Shown here one piece after another: positions 25,066 through 34,865 of a DNA stretch of 64,000 nt; within the stretch, counting starts at the first letter, position 1, and the number at the start of each line of letters is the position of its first letter. The stretch spans positions 54,299 to 118,298 of the forward strand of contig JBNKHG010000030.1 of NCBI GenBank assembly GCA_050290225.1. The letters run 5' to 3'. The stretch comes from JBNKHG01 sp050290225 (lineage in GTDB: Bacteria; Pseudomonadota; Gammaproteobacteria; Pseudomonadales; Cellvibrionaceae). The translations under genes and the position numbers were made by a program. The notes beneath the pieces were generated by a model. That model was not told the DNA's origin, did no database searches, and saw only the letters and a program-made list of their open reading frames with translations.

Positions 25066-26211
25066 TTATTCCGCATTATCTGGCAGTAGATACTCATAGA
25101 GAGGCAATGCAGCTGCACCATAAACAGTGGCATCTTCTCCTTTGATTTTGGCTTGCACTAATACTGGCCTGGGTACTGACTCCCAGTAGCTCCCATAATC
25201 CTCTATTGTCAATTTTCGGATGACATAGTTGGTAACAACGGTAGGGAAGCGGCCACCCAAAACGATAGCTTCCGGATCCATCAAGATAGCAATGGCATTA
25301 ACTGGCCCATTAAGATTCTCAATTGCTTCGTCTAGCCATGAAAAAAATTGATCATCTTGTGCATGAAACAACGATTCTATATATTCGTTCGTAACATCCC
25401 CTACAGGGCAAGCCAGGGCCTTAGCAAGACTCAATAATGTCGGTCTAGGCCTGTCTTTAGGGATCATGTGTCCAAGCTCAGATGCATTGCCATGCGCTCC
25501 CCGCATAAGCTTTCCATTAAATACATACCCACCACCTAGGCCATTCCCCATATAGATATGAAAAAAGGACTTATATTGTCTGCCTCGGCCGGTTAATCGT
25601 TCTCCTAAAGCTGAAGCTGAGCCATCATTCTCCACGATGATCGTGTGTGGATATTTTTCTCGAAATACTGTCGCAATATCCAGGTTTATCCATGCTTCCA
25701 TATCCTGGGGAGGTACTACCGTGTGCCCGTCGATCACAAAATTTCCGGTGACGGCAATCCCAATGCCGGCAAGTCTGCTGCAATATTCAGCATGACTTTG
25801 AAGTACTGAGTCCAAGTGCTTAAAAATCAGTGGAAGGCTTTTCTGGGGAGTATCAAATGTGCCTTTGAAGCGCTGCTCAAAAACCATCGCTCCGGAGAAA
25901 TCTATGATCGTGATTGAGCATACGTCTCTTTCAATAAACAAGCCTATAGAATAAGCCCCTTTGGGATTGATACTCAACTGAGTCAATGGCTGGCCTCTTG
26001 TGTTACCGCCACGGCCAGAAACAACGATTAAATCACGGCTTAACAGTTCCCGCGCAATTCTTGTTATCGCAGGCGCAGAAACACCACACATTGAGGCAAT
26101 CTGTGAACGAGGCAGTTCGCTATGCTCACGTATGACTGCGAGCACAGAGCGTTGTGTTCTGTTGAGGTTGAAAAGGCTTGGTTCTATATTGCATTGAGCA
26201 ATATCAGTCAT
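25066..26211 (-). CDS. ROK-family transcriptional regulator
   Basis: 381 residues. An N-terminal winged helix, LPRSQIASMCGVSAPAITRIARELL (about 33-57), precedes a ROK sugar-kinase-like domain (about 85-380) with GIGIAVTGNF, VENDGSASALGE and MGNGLGGGYV. The canonical zinc motif CGCGxxGCxE is missing, replaced by ELGHMIPKDRPRPTLLSLAK, so it is a regulator and not an active kinase of the usual kind. It is divergent from the TonB receptor gene, which suggests it is the local repressor, sensing a sugar or sugar phosphate. Confidence 0.88.
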   Translation of the reverse strand: MTDIAQCNIEPSLFNLNRTQRSVLAVIREHSELPRSQIASMCGVSAPAITRIARELLSRDLIVVSGRGGNTRGQPLTQLSINPKGAYSIGLFIERDVCSITIIDFSGAMVFEQRFKGTFDTPQKSLPLIFKHLDSVLQSHAEYCSRLAGIGIAVTGNFVIDGHTVVPPQDMEAWINLDIATVFREKYPHTIIVENDGSASALGERLTGRGRQYKSFFHIYMGNGLGGGYVFNGKLMRGAHGNASELGHMIPKDRPRPTLLSLAKALACPVGDVTNEYIESLFHAQDDQFFSWLDEAIENLNGPVNAIAILMDPEAIVLGGRFPTVVTNYVIRKLTIEDYGSYWESVPRPVLVQAKIKGEDATVYGAAALPLYEYLLPDNAE

Positions 26212-26497
26212 ATTAATATTCCATTTTGCTATATAAAGCTTTTCGTTTGCTCAAAAAAAACCATAAAAAACCACTATGCAGGTCTTGTAATAGTAGCGTA
26301 AAAGCCTTAAGTTACAAATGTTAATTTAACAATGTGAAGTTGTTGGGTTGCAGTGTAGCTCTAACTCGGTGTATCTGACGCATGAGGTGGAGCATTATGA
26401 TACGGGAGGGTGCTTTGAACAACATATTATACTTAGGTAATACAGATGCTTCTTCCGGCTTTTATTGTAGAAACGATTGCTTTGAGGAGATGTGTCG
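26212..26497. promoter_or_regulatory. Divergent control region, ROK regulator / TonB receptor
   Basis: A+T-rich spacer between two divergent genes. It holds the perfect palindrome TGTTAATTTAACA (26319-26331). Its core GTTAATTTAA recurs upstream of the sugar-phosphate transporter at 34736-34745, so it is a candidate operator for the ROK protein. Promoter hexamers could not be assigned with confidence. Confidence 0.45.
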
Positions 26498-29140
26498 ATG
26501 AGTACATTAAATAAAAGCTTTACGCACAAGGCGTTATATACATCCATCGTTATAGCGCTTTCGGGAATAGCCTCAGGCGCCATTGCCCAAGAAGGGCTAG
26601 GGTGTAACGAGGAAGGGGCCGAGGCAGAGCAAAGGGCCTGTCTTGAAGAAATAGTGGTAACAGGATTTAGACGGCAAATCAGAAGTGCTATCGATGCGAA
26701 ATCGGAGGCTGTAGGTGTCGCTGATTTTTTGGCATCCGATGATTTCGGAAAACAACCCGATTTGAACCTCGCTGATTCATTACGACGCTTACCAGGCGTT
26801 TCTACCATCTTTGATGAAGATGAAGGACGTTTCGTGAGTGTACGAGGTTTGCCAAGTCGATACACGACGATAACTTTGAACGGTGCGATTATCCCCAATG
26901 CCTGGGGGGCCATGAAGCGCGATCAGAACATAGAGGCAATCCCGTCGTTTGCTGTAAAGCGCGCTGGCGTATACAAAAGCCTTACTGCTGATCTGGATGG
27001 CAATTCTATAGGAGGCTACGTTGACAACACGCTCGTCAGCGCTTTCGATAAAGACGGTTTTAATTTGGTGAGTGATGTTCGTATGGGTTATCACTCTTAT
27101 ATGGATACACCAGGAGGAGAATCTAATCCGTCGCCCAAAGTCCAAGTTCGAGTGAGTGACCTATTTGGTGCTGACGATCAATTTGGCTATATTATTACGG
27201 GTAGCTACTTTGACAAGCACCGGGACCAATCAAAATCGAACCGCACGGCCAAATATTCTTCTGATGGTACACCCTATATCTCCCGCGCAGAGGCCGTTGA
27301 TTATTCTAACAGTATCGAACGCTGGAGTGTCTTGGGTCGCCTGGAATATCGGGGTGACAATTTTTACACTGCTGTATCTGCGTCACACTTTGATTATCAA
27401 TATGACGAAGTTCGCTATATCGCGCGTATTGACGGTCGGGGAGGTGTTGTCTCGCCGACTGCTGAAGGTGGGTCTTTTGCGGAAGGCCGTGCAGAGTTGA
27501 TTTTGGATCGGTTCCCTATTGGTACTGAGACTGAGTTCTTAATGTGGGATTTGAATTATGACTTTGATAATGGTGGCGTCCTGACATCGAATATTTCCAT
27601 TGCTGAATCTCGCTATGAACTCTTTGACGATGCTAGCAGCATTAATTTTCGTACCCCTGATCTGGAAGCGCTGGGCTACAGTTATGATCTAACTGGGCAG
27701 GATCTGGATGGTGCAAAACTTACACCTATCACGCTTAATGATGCCACTGCGTTACAGAACACAGCGAGCTACGGTTTTACCGGTGACTTTTGGCCGCGTG
27801 CCGATGAGGAGGGGCAGGACATATCACAGGTCAAAGTGGATTACGCATTTAGGATGGGCGAAGAGGGATTTGGTTATAAGGTGGGCGCATCTATACGGCA
27901 CTTTGAGTCTTGGGTAGACAATAACCGCGCACATTTTTACGATCCTGTGGATGACGACACTTTCCCAACAGCTGACGCGTTTGTCGCTAATTACGTTGAT
28001 AACCCAGAACTTGGGTTAAGTGTCCCGGCAATCGATCCCGGGTTATTCCTAGAATATTTTTATGAACATCCTGATCAATTTAAAGATAATGAAGCCAAAG
28101 GCGCCGCAGATGTTCTGAAGGCTGATCTGGACTATGAAGAAGATATTGTAGCGGCTTATGCACTTGCGTCATATTCAGGAGCTAACTACAAAATTACCGC
28201 TGGACTCCGTTATGAGGGAACCGACTTCGAGGGGGCTGGGCGGAACAACTCTGATGGCAATGCGGTTGTTACACGAACGGGGAGTTATTCCGACGTTTTA
28301 CCCTCTATAGTTGGATATTACGAAATTGCAGATGGCTTAAAGCTGCGCGCGGGTTATAACAAATCCATAGGTCGCCCTAATCCTGCCGATATCGCGCGAC
28401 GTGAGACGGTTAGCGAAGGTGATGGAGGGGATATCTTTGTTAATCGTGGCAATCCTGATCTGAAGCCACGTCGTGCAGATAATTTCGACCTGGCCTTGGA
28501 TTACAGTATTGGAGGTGGCGCTTTCCTATCGATTGGTTACTTCTATAAAGAACTTGAAGATGAGATTTTTACCTTTAAGGACGTAACCGACTTTGTTAAC
28601 GATGCTGGCGACACGGTGCAGTTGACAACATCACAGCCGACTAACCTTTCTGATGCTAGCGTGCAGGGCGTCGAACTAACGCTGATTGATGACAAGTTTG
28701 ACTGGCTACCCGAGCCTTGGAATGGTTTTGGATTTGCGTCTAACTTTACTTGGTTAGAGGCTGATCTCGACCTACCCCAAAGTGACGAAGATGCTTCCAT
28801 CACTCGGAATATTACGCAGCTAAATGGTAGTCAGAAATTCAAAGTCAATGCTTCTTTGCTTTACGAATATGGACCTTTTGAAGCAAAACTGACCTATGCT
28901 GATCATAGTGAGCGCCGTAACTCTGCTAGTACTAGTGGTGAAAACAGCGATCAGTTCATTGAGCCCTACACCCAGTGGGATATCTTCGCCCGCTACACTA
29001 TTAGCGACAATCTGCAAGTCTTTATTGAGGGAAGAAACATCACCAATGAAGTGCGTGTAACAACCTACGGTAGTGGTATTGGTAGAGAAACTAACGAGTT
29101 TGGAAAATCCTACTGGCTGGGAATTTCATACAAGATGTAA
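26498..29140 (+). CDS. TonB-dependent outer-membrane receptor, Caulobacter-type (TIGR01782-like)
   Basis: 880 residues from the ATG at 26498; the GTG at 26492 is only 2 nt from the GAGGAG ribosome site, whereas the ATG has 8. A signal peptide ends near SGAIAQ. The TonB box is EEIVVTGFRRQ, followed by the plug domain (DSLRRLPGVSTI, FVSVRGLPSRYTTITLNG) and the 22-strand barrel ending YWLGISYKM. This receptor type imports oligosaccharides and other large nutrients. It heads the galactose/phosphoester locus, and its own gene lies divergent from a ROK regulator. The substrate is unknown. Confidence 0.93.
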   Translation: MSTLNKSFTHKALYTSIVIALSGIASGAIAQEGLGCNEEGAEAEQRACLEEIVVTGFRRQIRSAIDAKSEAVGVADFLASDDFGKQPDLNLADSLRRLPGVSTIFDEDEGRFVSVRGLPSRYTTITLNGAIIPNAWGAMKRDQNIEAIPSFAVKRAGVYKSLTADLDGNSIGGYVDNTLVSAFDKDGFNLVSDVRMGYHSYMDTPGGESNPSPKVQVRVSDLFGADDQFGYIITGSYFDKHRDQSKSNRTAKYSSDGTPYISRAEAVDYSNSIERWSVLGRLEYRGDNFYTAVSASHFDYQYDEVRYIARIDGRGGVVSPTAEGGSFAEGRAELILDRFPIGTETEFLMWDLNYDFDNGGVLTSNISIAESRYELFDDASSINFRTPDLEALGYSYDLTGQDLDGAKLTPITLNDATALQNTASYGFTGDFWPRADEEGQDISQVKVDYAFRMGEEGFGYKVGASIRHFESWVDNNRAHFYDPVDDDTFPTADAFVANYVDNPELGLSVPAIDPGLFLEYFYEHPDQFKDNEAKGAADVLKADLDYEEDIVAAYALASYSGANYKITAGLRYEGTDFEGAGRNNSDGNAVVTRTGSYSDVLPSIVGYYEIADGLKLRAGYNKSIGRPNPADIARRETVSEGDGGDIFVNRGNPDLKPRRADNFDLALDYSIGGGAFLSIGYFYKELEDEIFTFKDVTDFVNDAGDTVQLTTSQPTNLSDASVQGVELTLIDDKFDWLPEPWNGFGFASNFTWLEADLDLPQSDEDASITRNITQLNGSQKFKVNASLLYEYGPFEAKLTYADHSERRNSASTSGENSDQFIEPYTQWDIFARYTISDNLQVFIEGRNITNEVRVTTYGSGIGRETNEFGKSYWLGISYKM

Positions 29141-29279
29141 TTAGTATCGCTCTGTCTATTGCGCTGACTTAGGACGCGTTTTTGTCGTCAGTCAGCGCAA
29201 TATTGATCCTTTTAGGTAGTTTTAAAGAACTAATCCATCAAGATGGCGGCCTGAGGTAAGGAGGCTTTTGGGTGAACTC

Positions 29280-30566
29280 ATGAAGCGGAGTGGTTTTTCA
29301 ATAGTCTTGGCCAGCGTTGCGATATATCTTCTGGTCGGTTGCGGTGGAAGACTGGGTAGCCCGCAAAACGTTAACAATAATGTAGATCTGAGATTTGATT
29401 ACGTTCTTACTGTAGACCTCAGTGACGTTCAAGGACAAACCATTTCATTTGTAACTGAAAGCAGTGGTGCAGTTGAACTCGAAAATTCTGTCCGAGTGGG
29501 GATAGAGGATACGACCGGTGAATTATATACATCCATTAATATCGAAGACGTTAACATTGCACTGGATGAAATTGGCGATTGGACGATCGCGGGTTATATC
29601 AATGAAGAATCACAGCTGTTTAGAGTTGATGGGATAGAATTTCCAAACCGAAGTTTTATAGGTGTTAAACTGTCAAACAATTCGCTGTCTGAGACTCTAG
29701 AGCAATCCCGTATTCCGACTTTGGACGATGTCAGTGAACTGGTGACGTGCGGCTGGGAACGGGTAACAATCTATCGGGTTGATGATGATTCAACTTCAGA
29801 ACCCGAAATTGCATGGTCGTGGGCCGCGTCGGAATCCGATGGCTTGCCTGAAAATGTTGTAACCTATTTCTCCAAAATAGATGAATGTAAACCTCTTGCC
29901 AATGGTGGTTTGATACTAATCACATCATCAAGTGGAGGAATAGGGCTGCTGGAAAGGTTAACCGGGCGCCTTTTGTACTTTGGTTACGCCTGGCAGGCAC
30001 ACAGTGCAGAACTGTTGCCAGATAACAAAATTGCGGTTGCCGTTGCTAAAGATGACACTAACGGGAGCAAATTACTGACATTTGATTTCAATCAAACGGG
30101 TCTTCCTCTTGTCGAGTTAGAGCTTAGTGATGCACATGGCCTATATTGGGATGTAAGTGGTCAGTATCTATGGGCACTGGGCGGCGATGTGCTACGTTAC
30201 TATCGGTTGATCGATTGGGCTTCGGCGGAACCTTCTCTGCTTGAGTGGGGTACGGTTGAACTACCCAGCTCCGGAGGGCATGACTTGTACCCTGTTGCAG
30301 GTAATGATCTGAACATCTATGTCACGACCAACACCAATGTTTGGCTATTTGATCGGATCAATAAAACTATCTCTGAGCATCCTACGTTGTCTTCGGCACA
30401 AAAAGTGAAAGGAATCTCAAGCGATCTTAATGGTCGCACGGCTTTTGTTGAAGCAGAGGACGGTGAGTGGTGGTCGGCTCGGGTAAATTTGGAAAATCCC
30501 AGTCAAACAATTGACACAGAAGAATATCGTTATTACAAAACACGCTGGATCTTACAGGCTGAATAG
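29280..30566 (+). CDS. DUF6528-like beta-propeller lipoprotein
   Basis: 428 residues from the ATG at 29280. AAGGAGG at 29258-29264 lies 15 nt before it, and an in-frame TTG at 29268 is too close to be a good start, so the start is uncertain. A lipobox, LLVGC, follows a signal peptide. The C-terminal two thirds resembles DUF6528: NGGLILITSSSGGIGLLERL, QAHSAELLPDNKIAVAVAK, DAHGLYWDVSGQYLWALG. Such repeats fold as a beta-propeller, often in sugar-utilization loci. The N-terminal 130 residues look like a separate beta-rich domain. Probable surface or periplasmic binding role; no enzyme motif seen. Confidence 0.7.
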   Translation: MKRSGFSIVLASVAIYLLVGCGGRLGSPQNVNNNVDLRFDYVLTVDLSDVQGQTISFVTESSGAVELENSVRVGIEDTTGELYTSINIEDVNIALDEIGDWTIAGYINEESQLFRVDGIEFPNRSFIGVKLSNNSLSETLEQSRIPTLDDVSELVTCGWERVTIYRVDDDSTSEPEIAWSWAASESDGLPENVVTYFSKIDECKPLANGGLILITSSSGGIGLLERLTGRLLYFGYAWQAHSAELLPDNKIAVAVAKDDTNGSKLLTFDFNQTGLPLVELELSDAHGLYWDVSGQYLWALGGDVLRYYRLIDWASAEPSLLEWGTVELPSSGGHDLYPVAGNDLNIYVTTNTNVWLFDRINKTISEHPTLSSAQKVKGISSDLNGRTAFVEAEDGEWWSARVNLENPSQTIDTEEYRYYKTRWILQAE

Positions 30567-30649
30567 TCTCGTTTTATCTATAGCACTAATCTGAAAAGAA
30601 TTTGTGGTTTTGGCTCAACAAAACACCAATTAAAGAGTGAGAAATATTA

Positions 30650-31609
30650 ATGAAGAAGGTGACTCGTATCGCAATGTGTCTGTGCCTGACAGGGATATTA
30701 AGTGCCTGCGAAGCCAAGGCGGTAGAGGATAGTAGGATTACGGATATTCGAAGAAATATACTTGACCCCGGCAGTGGTGAAATATCGATTATTGCACACC
30801 GATCGTGCTGGCAGAATGCCCCGGAAAATTCCCTTTTGGCTCTTGCGCATTGTATTCAAGCAGGAGTCAATATAGTCGAGATCGATGTTCGTCGTACGAA
30901 AGATGGTCATTTGGTGCTCTTGCACGACAAAACCTTGGACAGAACTACGAATGGTTCAGGCTATCTGAGAGACCACACACTTTCAGAGATAAAACAACTA
31001 AAGCTAAGAAATCGCCATGGAAAAAAAGGGGCGGTGGTTACTGAACTCACTGATGCCAAAATTCCAACGTTGAGCGAAGTCCTGGATTTCAGTCGAGGGA
31101 AATTGATTTTAAATTTGGATATTAAAGACGATGCTGTCGCACAGCAGGCCTTTGATCTCGTAGAGAGAAAAGGCATGGGCGAGCAGATCCTCGTTAAACT
31201 GCGCGAAGCGCCTGATTCTGACCGACTGAAAAATTATACCCTACCGAATGGTGCCCTATTTATGCCGATAATTTTCCAGTGCGGTCATAAATGGAAGGGG
31301 TTCTGCGCCGAAAAGTTGTCGGAGATCGTTCAAGATTACAAAGGATACAATCCGATTGCCTTTGAAATCGTATTTAACGATATTGAGTACCTAAAAGAAG
31401 GCATGACGGCGATGCAGTCAATGAATGCGCGTGTGTGGGTAAATACACTGTCTCCAAAATTGGCAGCTGGGCGAGATGATATTCAAGCCCTAGAAGATCC
31501 TGATGCTCATTGGGGGCTGTTTCGGGATATGGGCGTTAATATGATACAGACTGACTATCCGATTAAGCTCACCCAGTATCTAAACAGCAAGAAACGGATT
31601 ATGGATTAA
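30650..31609 (+). CDS. Glycerophosphodiester phosphodiesterase family lipoprotein
   Basis: 319 residues. The lipobox LSAC (residue 20 is Cys) anchors it to the envelope. The GDPD catalytic signatures are present: IIAHRSCWQNAPENSLLAL (His and Arg plus the ENS glutamate), VEIDVRRTKDGHLVLLHDKT (Glu, Asp and the second His) and later LNLDIKDD. GDPD enzymes hydrolyse glycerophosphodiesters to glycerol-3-phosphate and an alcohol; the insertion and the C-terminal QTDYP motif fit the family. It is the first enzyme of the locus and probably acts in the periplasm. The substrate may not be a lipid headgroup, given the galactose genes nearby. Confidence 0.9.
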   Translation: MKKVTRIAMCLCLTGILSACEAKAVEDSRITDIRRNILDPGSGEISIIAHRSCWQNAPENSLLALAHCIQAGVNIVEIDVRRTKDGHLVLLHDKTLDRTTNGSGYLRDHTLSEIKQLKLRNRHGKKGAVVTELTDAKIPTLSEVLDFSRGKLILNLDIKDDAVAQQAFDLVERKGMGEQILVKLREAPDSDRLKNYTLPNGALFMPIIFQCGHKWKGFCAEKLSEIVQDYKGYNPIAFEIVFNDIEYLKEGMTAMQSMNARVWVNTLSPKLAAGRDDIQALEDPDAHWGLFRDMGVNMIQTDYPIKLTQYLNSKKRIMD

Positions 31610-31884
31610 AAACCGCTCCAATGGATAGGCGTGGCCAAAAACAGGTCAAAGACGGCAGTGGAGACGTTACTCATAATGCATGGATAACGCTGCTAATTAT
31701 GTCAGAAGGGAATGTTGAAACGTCAATTTTGTATGGAAATCCAGCTTGCCATGAGTGGTCTTCCAAAAATTGAAAATGTCTCTCCTCGAGGGGACCGACT
31801 AAATACAGTTATCTTTATTAACAATTTAGCGCATTACCCTTTCTCTCGCCTTATAAGCGAGGCAATTTTTAGAGGACCTCTAGA
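31610..31884 (+). other. Spacer holding possible debris of the galactokinase 5' end
   Basis: No intact gene. An open frame from 31712 contains VSPRGDRLNTVIFINN, faintly like the segment after the galactose-binding region of GalK, but the hallmark GRVNLIGEHTDY is absent in all frames. I treat it as decayed DNA. Confidence 0.35.
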
Positions 31885-32787
31885 TTGCGGTATGAAATAT
31901 TCAAGGTAGATGTCAAACCGAGAATAATTCAACAGGACACTGATATTGTGGTGAAAAGTGAATTACCCATCGGTGCTGGATTGTCTTCTTCCGCAGCGAT
32001 AACGGCTGGTTTTTGCTACATACTTGATCATATTTTCTCATTGGGGTTAACTCCAGTGGAGATTGCACATTTCGCGCAGCAGGTGGAAAACAGTCATGTG
32101 GGATTGGCCTGCGGTATTCTTGATCCTTTCGCTATTACGATGGGTAAAGAAAACCATGTCATTGCCTTGAATTGTAATACAATGGAATGGAAATACGTCG
32201 AATTCGACCGTGATAAGTATACTGTAATTGTTGCTAATTCAAACGTGCCTCGATCTCTTGTTCATTCAGCATTCAATGATCGCAGGGCCGAGTGTGAGAA
32301 GGCTCTTAAGATCATTTCGAAACAGTGGCCAGTGACCAGTTTGGGTGAAGTTTTTCGCAAGAATATTGATGAATGTAATGAATTGAGGTTACAGGCAACT
32401 TTATTTGCGCGCGCAAAACATGTAGTTTCAGAGAACGAGCGCGTTAAAATGGCGGTGACCGCATTGGAGTTCGACGATTATCTCTTGTTTGGCAAATTGC
32501 TCACAGATTCACATTGTTCATTGCGCGATGACTATGAGGTGTCGTGCGACGAGCTAAACCTTCTTGTGGATGAAGCTGCGAAAGTCCCAGGTGTCTTAGG
32601 TGCCCCAGGTGTCTTAGGTGCAAAGATGACCGGTGCGGGTTTTGGAGGATGTCCGGTGGCGATTGTAGAGACGAGTGAGGCGGATGTATTTGTAGAACAA
32701 TTGCGTTATGTGTACCAACAAGGAAGTGCTCGGCTCGGTTCTTTTTACCGGTGCACTCCAGCCAACGATGTGCGTCAATTAACTTAA
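31885..32787 (+). pseudogene. galK: Galactokinase, N-terminally truncated
   Basis: 300 codons remain; GalK usually has about 385. The ATP-binding motif LPIGAGLSSSAAI and the C-terminal motif KMTGAGFGGCPVAIVET are clear, but the N-terminal galactose-binding segment is missing and the only start is a TTG. Just before the C-terminal motif there is a perfect tandem duplication of 18 bp (32586-32603 and 32604-32621) adding PGVLGA. Both lesions point to loss of function, while galE and galT downstream are intact. A short functional GHMP kinase is unlikely because substrate-binding residues are gone. Confidence 0.82.
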
Positions 32788-32936
32788 AGTGTAAAAAAGA
32801 GTGTAATACAGTCCATACAAAAATGGCTCGTGTACGTTAGCGAAAGGATTATATAGCTGCTGATATTGAAGATGTCATCAGAACATGACTAATCGCTGGT
32901 CTTCAGTTGTTGATTTTGAAAGAGATATTAATTTAT

Positions 32937-34382
32937 ATGAGATTAATGTTGTTTTCATGTATTTTCCTGTTTTTGAGTGGATGTTCGTTAACGGGTGGCA
33001 GCTTATTAGGAGCCAGTGGAAAACCGCGTAATGTCATTGTTTTTGTTGGGGATGGTATGGGGCCCTCAACAGTCACCGCAGTCCGCATACTAGAAGGTCA
33101 ATTACGAGGCGAGATGGGTGAGGAAAATGTACTGTCTTGGGAGCGGTTTCCGAACGTCGCATTGTCTAAAACTTACAATACTAACCAGCAGATTCCGGAT
33201 TCTGCGGGAACAGCAACGGCTATATTCTCGGGAGAAAAAACGAAGGCAGGCGTGCTGGGACTGGGCCCCGGTGTACAACGTTCTGTCTGTGCTGGTAGTG
33301 ATAGGTTTCAACTTCCATCAGTGCTGCGATTGGCAGAGCGAGAAGGCCTCTCAACAGGAATTGTAACGACTGCACGTATCACGCATGCCACGCCGGCTGC
33401 CCTATATGCCCGATCGCCTGAGAGGGAATGGGAGTCTGATGCTGATCTTCCGACAGAGGCAAAAATTAATGGGTGCCTAGACATTGCGGAACAATGGTTA
33501 AATTTTGATGAGGGAAACGGGGTTGACGTCGTGTTTGCAGGTGGTCGCCAGAAAATGCTACCTGTGAGTGAAGCGGATCCAGAGTACCCTGAAATTAAAG
33601 GCAAGCGACAAGATGGCCGAAATCTTATCGCTGAATGGGAGTTACGTCACCCCAAAGGAAAATATATCTGGAATCTTCAGCAATTCGAAGATTTGGATGT
33701 GCAGGGTTTATCTCACATTCTAGGTTTATTTCAACCTGATCATATGAGATTCGAGCTTGAGCGACTAGAAGACAAGGCAGGAGAGCCCTCGATAGCCGAT
33801 ATGACGCGAAAAGCCATTGAAATACTGAGAAATAATGACCGCGGTTATTTGCTGGTTGTTGAAGCTGGTCGTATTGATCGAGGGCATCATCAGGGGCGGG
33901 CTGCGTTGGCTTTGCATGATGGAGTAGCTTTAGCCAAAGCGGTGGACGTTGCTGATTTAATGACCAATGACAGCGATACGTTTATTTTGGTGACTGCCGA
34001 TCATTCACACGGGTTTACGATGTCGGGTTATCCGACACGTGGCAATCCGATTTTGGGGAAAGTGCTAGCTAACGACGAAAATGGCAACCCTAAAGAGGCT
34101 TACGAGATAGCCACAGACGGGAAACCTTACACCACATTAGGCTATTATACCGGTCAAGGGAGTGTATTTTATAAAAACAGTACTGCTGTCGTTGAGCGAG
34201 AGGATGTCACTCATATTAATACGTCAGATGGACGCTACAAGCAGCAATCCACCGTTCCACTCAGATCTGAAGCGCATGGAGGTGAAGACGTAGCGATTTA
34301 TGCGAAGGGGCCAGGCGCCGAGAAGATACGGGGTGTCATGGAGCAAAATCGAATATTTGACGTTATCAGTGCTTTTAAGTAG
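32937..34382 (+). CDS. Alkaline phosphatase family lipoprotein (PhoA-type)
   Basis: 481 residues from the ATG at 32937; the TTG at 32907 gives an N-terminus without a clean signal. Lipobox LSGC. The PhoA superfamily metal and catalytic residues are all visible: GDGMG, nucleophile serine in PDSAGTATAIF, VEAGRIDRGHHQG, TADHSHG and EAHGGEDV. It hydrolyses phosphomonoesters in the periplasm. In this locus it would dephosphorylate or work on products of the GDPD before uptake; no PHO box was recognised upstream, so induction is more likely by substrate than by phosphate limitation. Confidence 0.93.
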   Translation: MRLMLFSCIFLFLSGCSLTGGSLLGASGKPRNVIVFVGDGMGPSTVTAVRILEGQLRGEMGEENVLSWERFPNVALSKTYNTNQQIPDSAGTATAIFSGEKTKAGVLGLGPGVQRSVCAGSDRFQLPSVLRLAEREGLSTGIVTTARITHATPAALYARSPEREWESDADLPTEAKINGCLDIAEQWLNFDEGNGVDVVFAGGRQKMLPVSEADPEYPEIKGKRQDGRNLIAEWELRHPKGKYIWNLQQFEDLDVQGLSHILGLFQPDHMRFELERLEDKAGEPSIADMTRKAIEILRNNDRGYLLVVEAGRIDRGHHQGRAALALHDGVALAKAVDVADLMTNDSDTFILVTADHSHGFTMSGYPTRGNPILGKVLANDENGNPKEAYEIATDGKPYTTLGYYTGQGSVFYKNSTAVVEREDVTHINTSDGRYKQQSTVPLRSEAHGGEDVAIYAKGPGAEKIRGVMEQNRIFDVISAFK

Positions 34383-34865
34383 ACGTTTTTTGAATTAGAA
34401 CGCTAATTTGTAGGCTTTAGCAGCGTATAAGTGCTTTTGCGGCTGTTGCCCAGTCGTTGAGGTGGTGTCACAGGGTTCTCTCCTGGTATTGCTTTAATTG
34501 ATTTAAAGATCATAGACAGGGTACCCGTAGATTAAGAATACGAAAGCCCTTGTCAGATTACAAAATTGGGATATTTGCGGTCCACATTCAGCTTTCGGGT
34601 AATTCTCTTAACGTACAGCAATATACAGTTACACTTGCTGTACAGCTCCACTTCGGTTTATTTAAAGGGCTATATACCTCAACTGAAGGAGGAGATCTAC
34701 TTGATTTATAGAGCTGCACCTAGTAAATTAACAAAGTTAATTTAAACTCATTAATCCTCTCTTTGGAATGGTTATTCAGGGTTTAGAAAACATGCTGTTG
34801 GGTTATAAAAAAGTTTTCTTTTATGAGCATGTATACGGCATAGATTGGACTCGAAGGGGTAGTCA
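34383..34865 (+). promoter_or_regulatory. Gene-free control region before the sugar-phosphate transporter
   Basis: About 480 bp. It holds a perfect 9-bp inverted repeat GTACAGCAA (34613-34621) with TTGCTGTAC (34635-34643). A palindrome ATTAAC-AAA-GTTAAT lies at 34727-34741, overlapping a core GTTAATTTAA also found upstream of the TonB receptor. A strong ribosome site AAGGAGGAG (34686-34694) precedes a 14-codon open frame at TTG 34701. It probably contains its own promoter and regulator sites; hexamers were not assigned. Confidence 0.5.

Noticed and set aside
31712..31909. 65-codon frame as a gene
   Set aside because: No ribosome site, no family match beyond a faint resemblance to a GalK segment; treated as decayed DNA.
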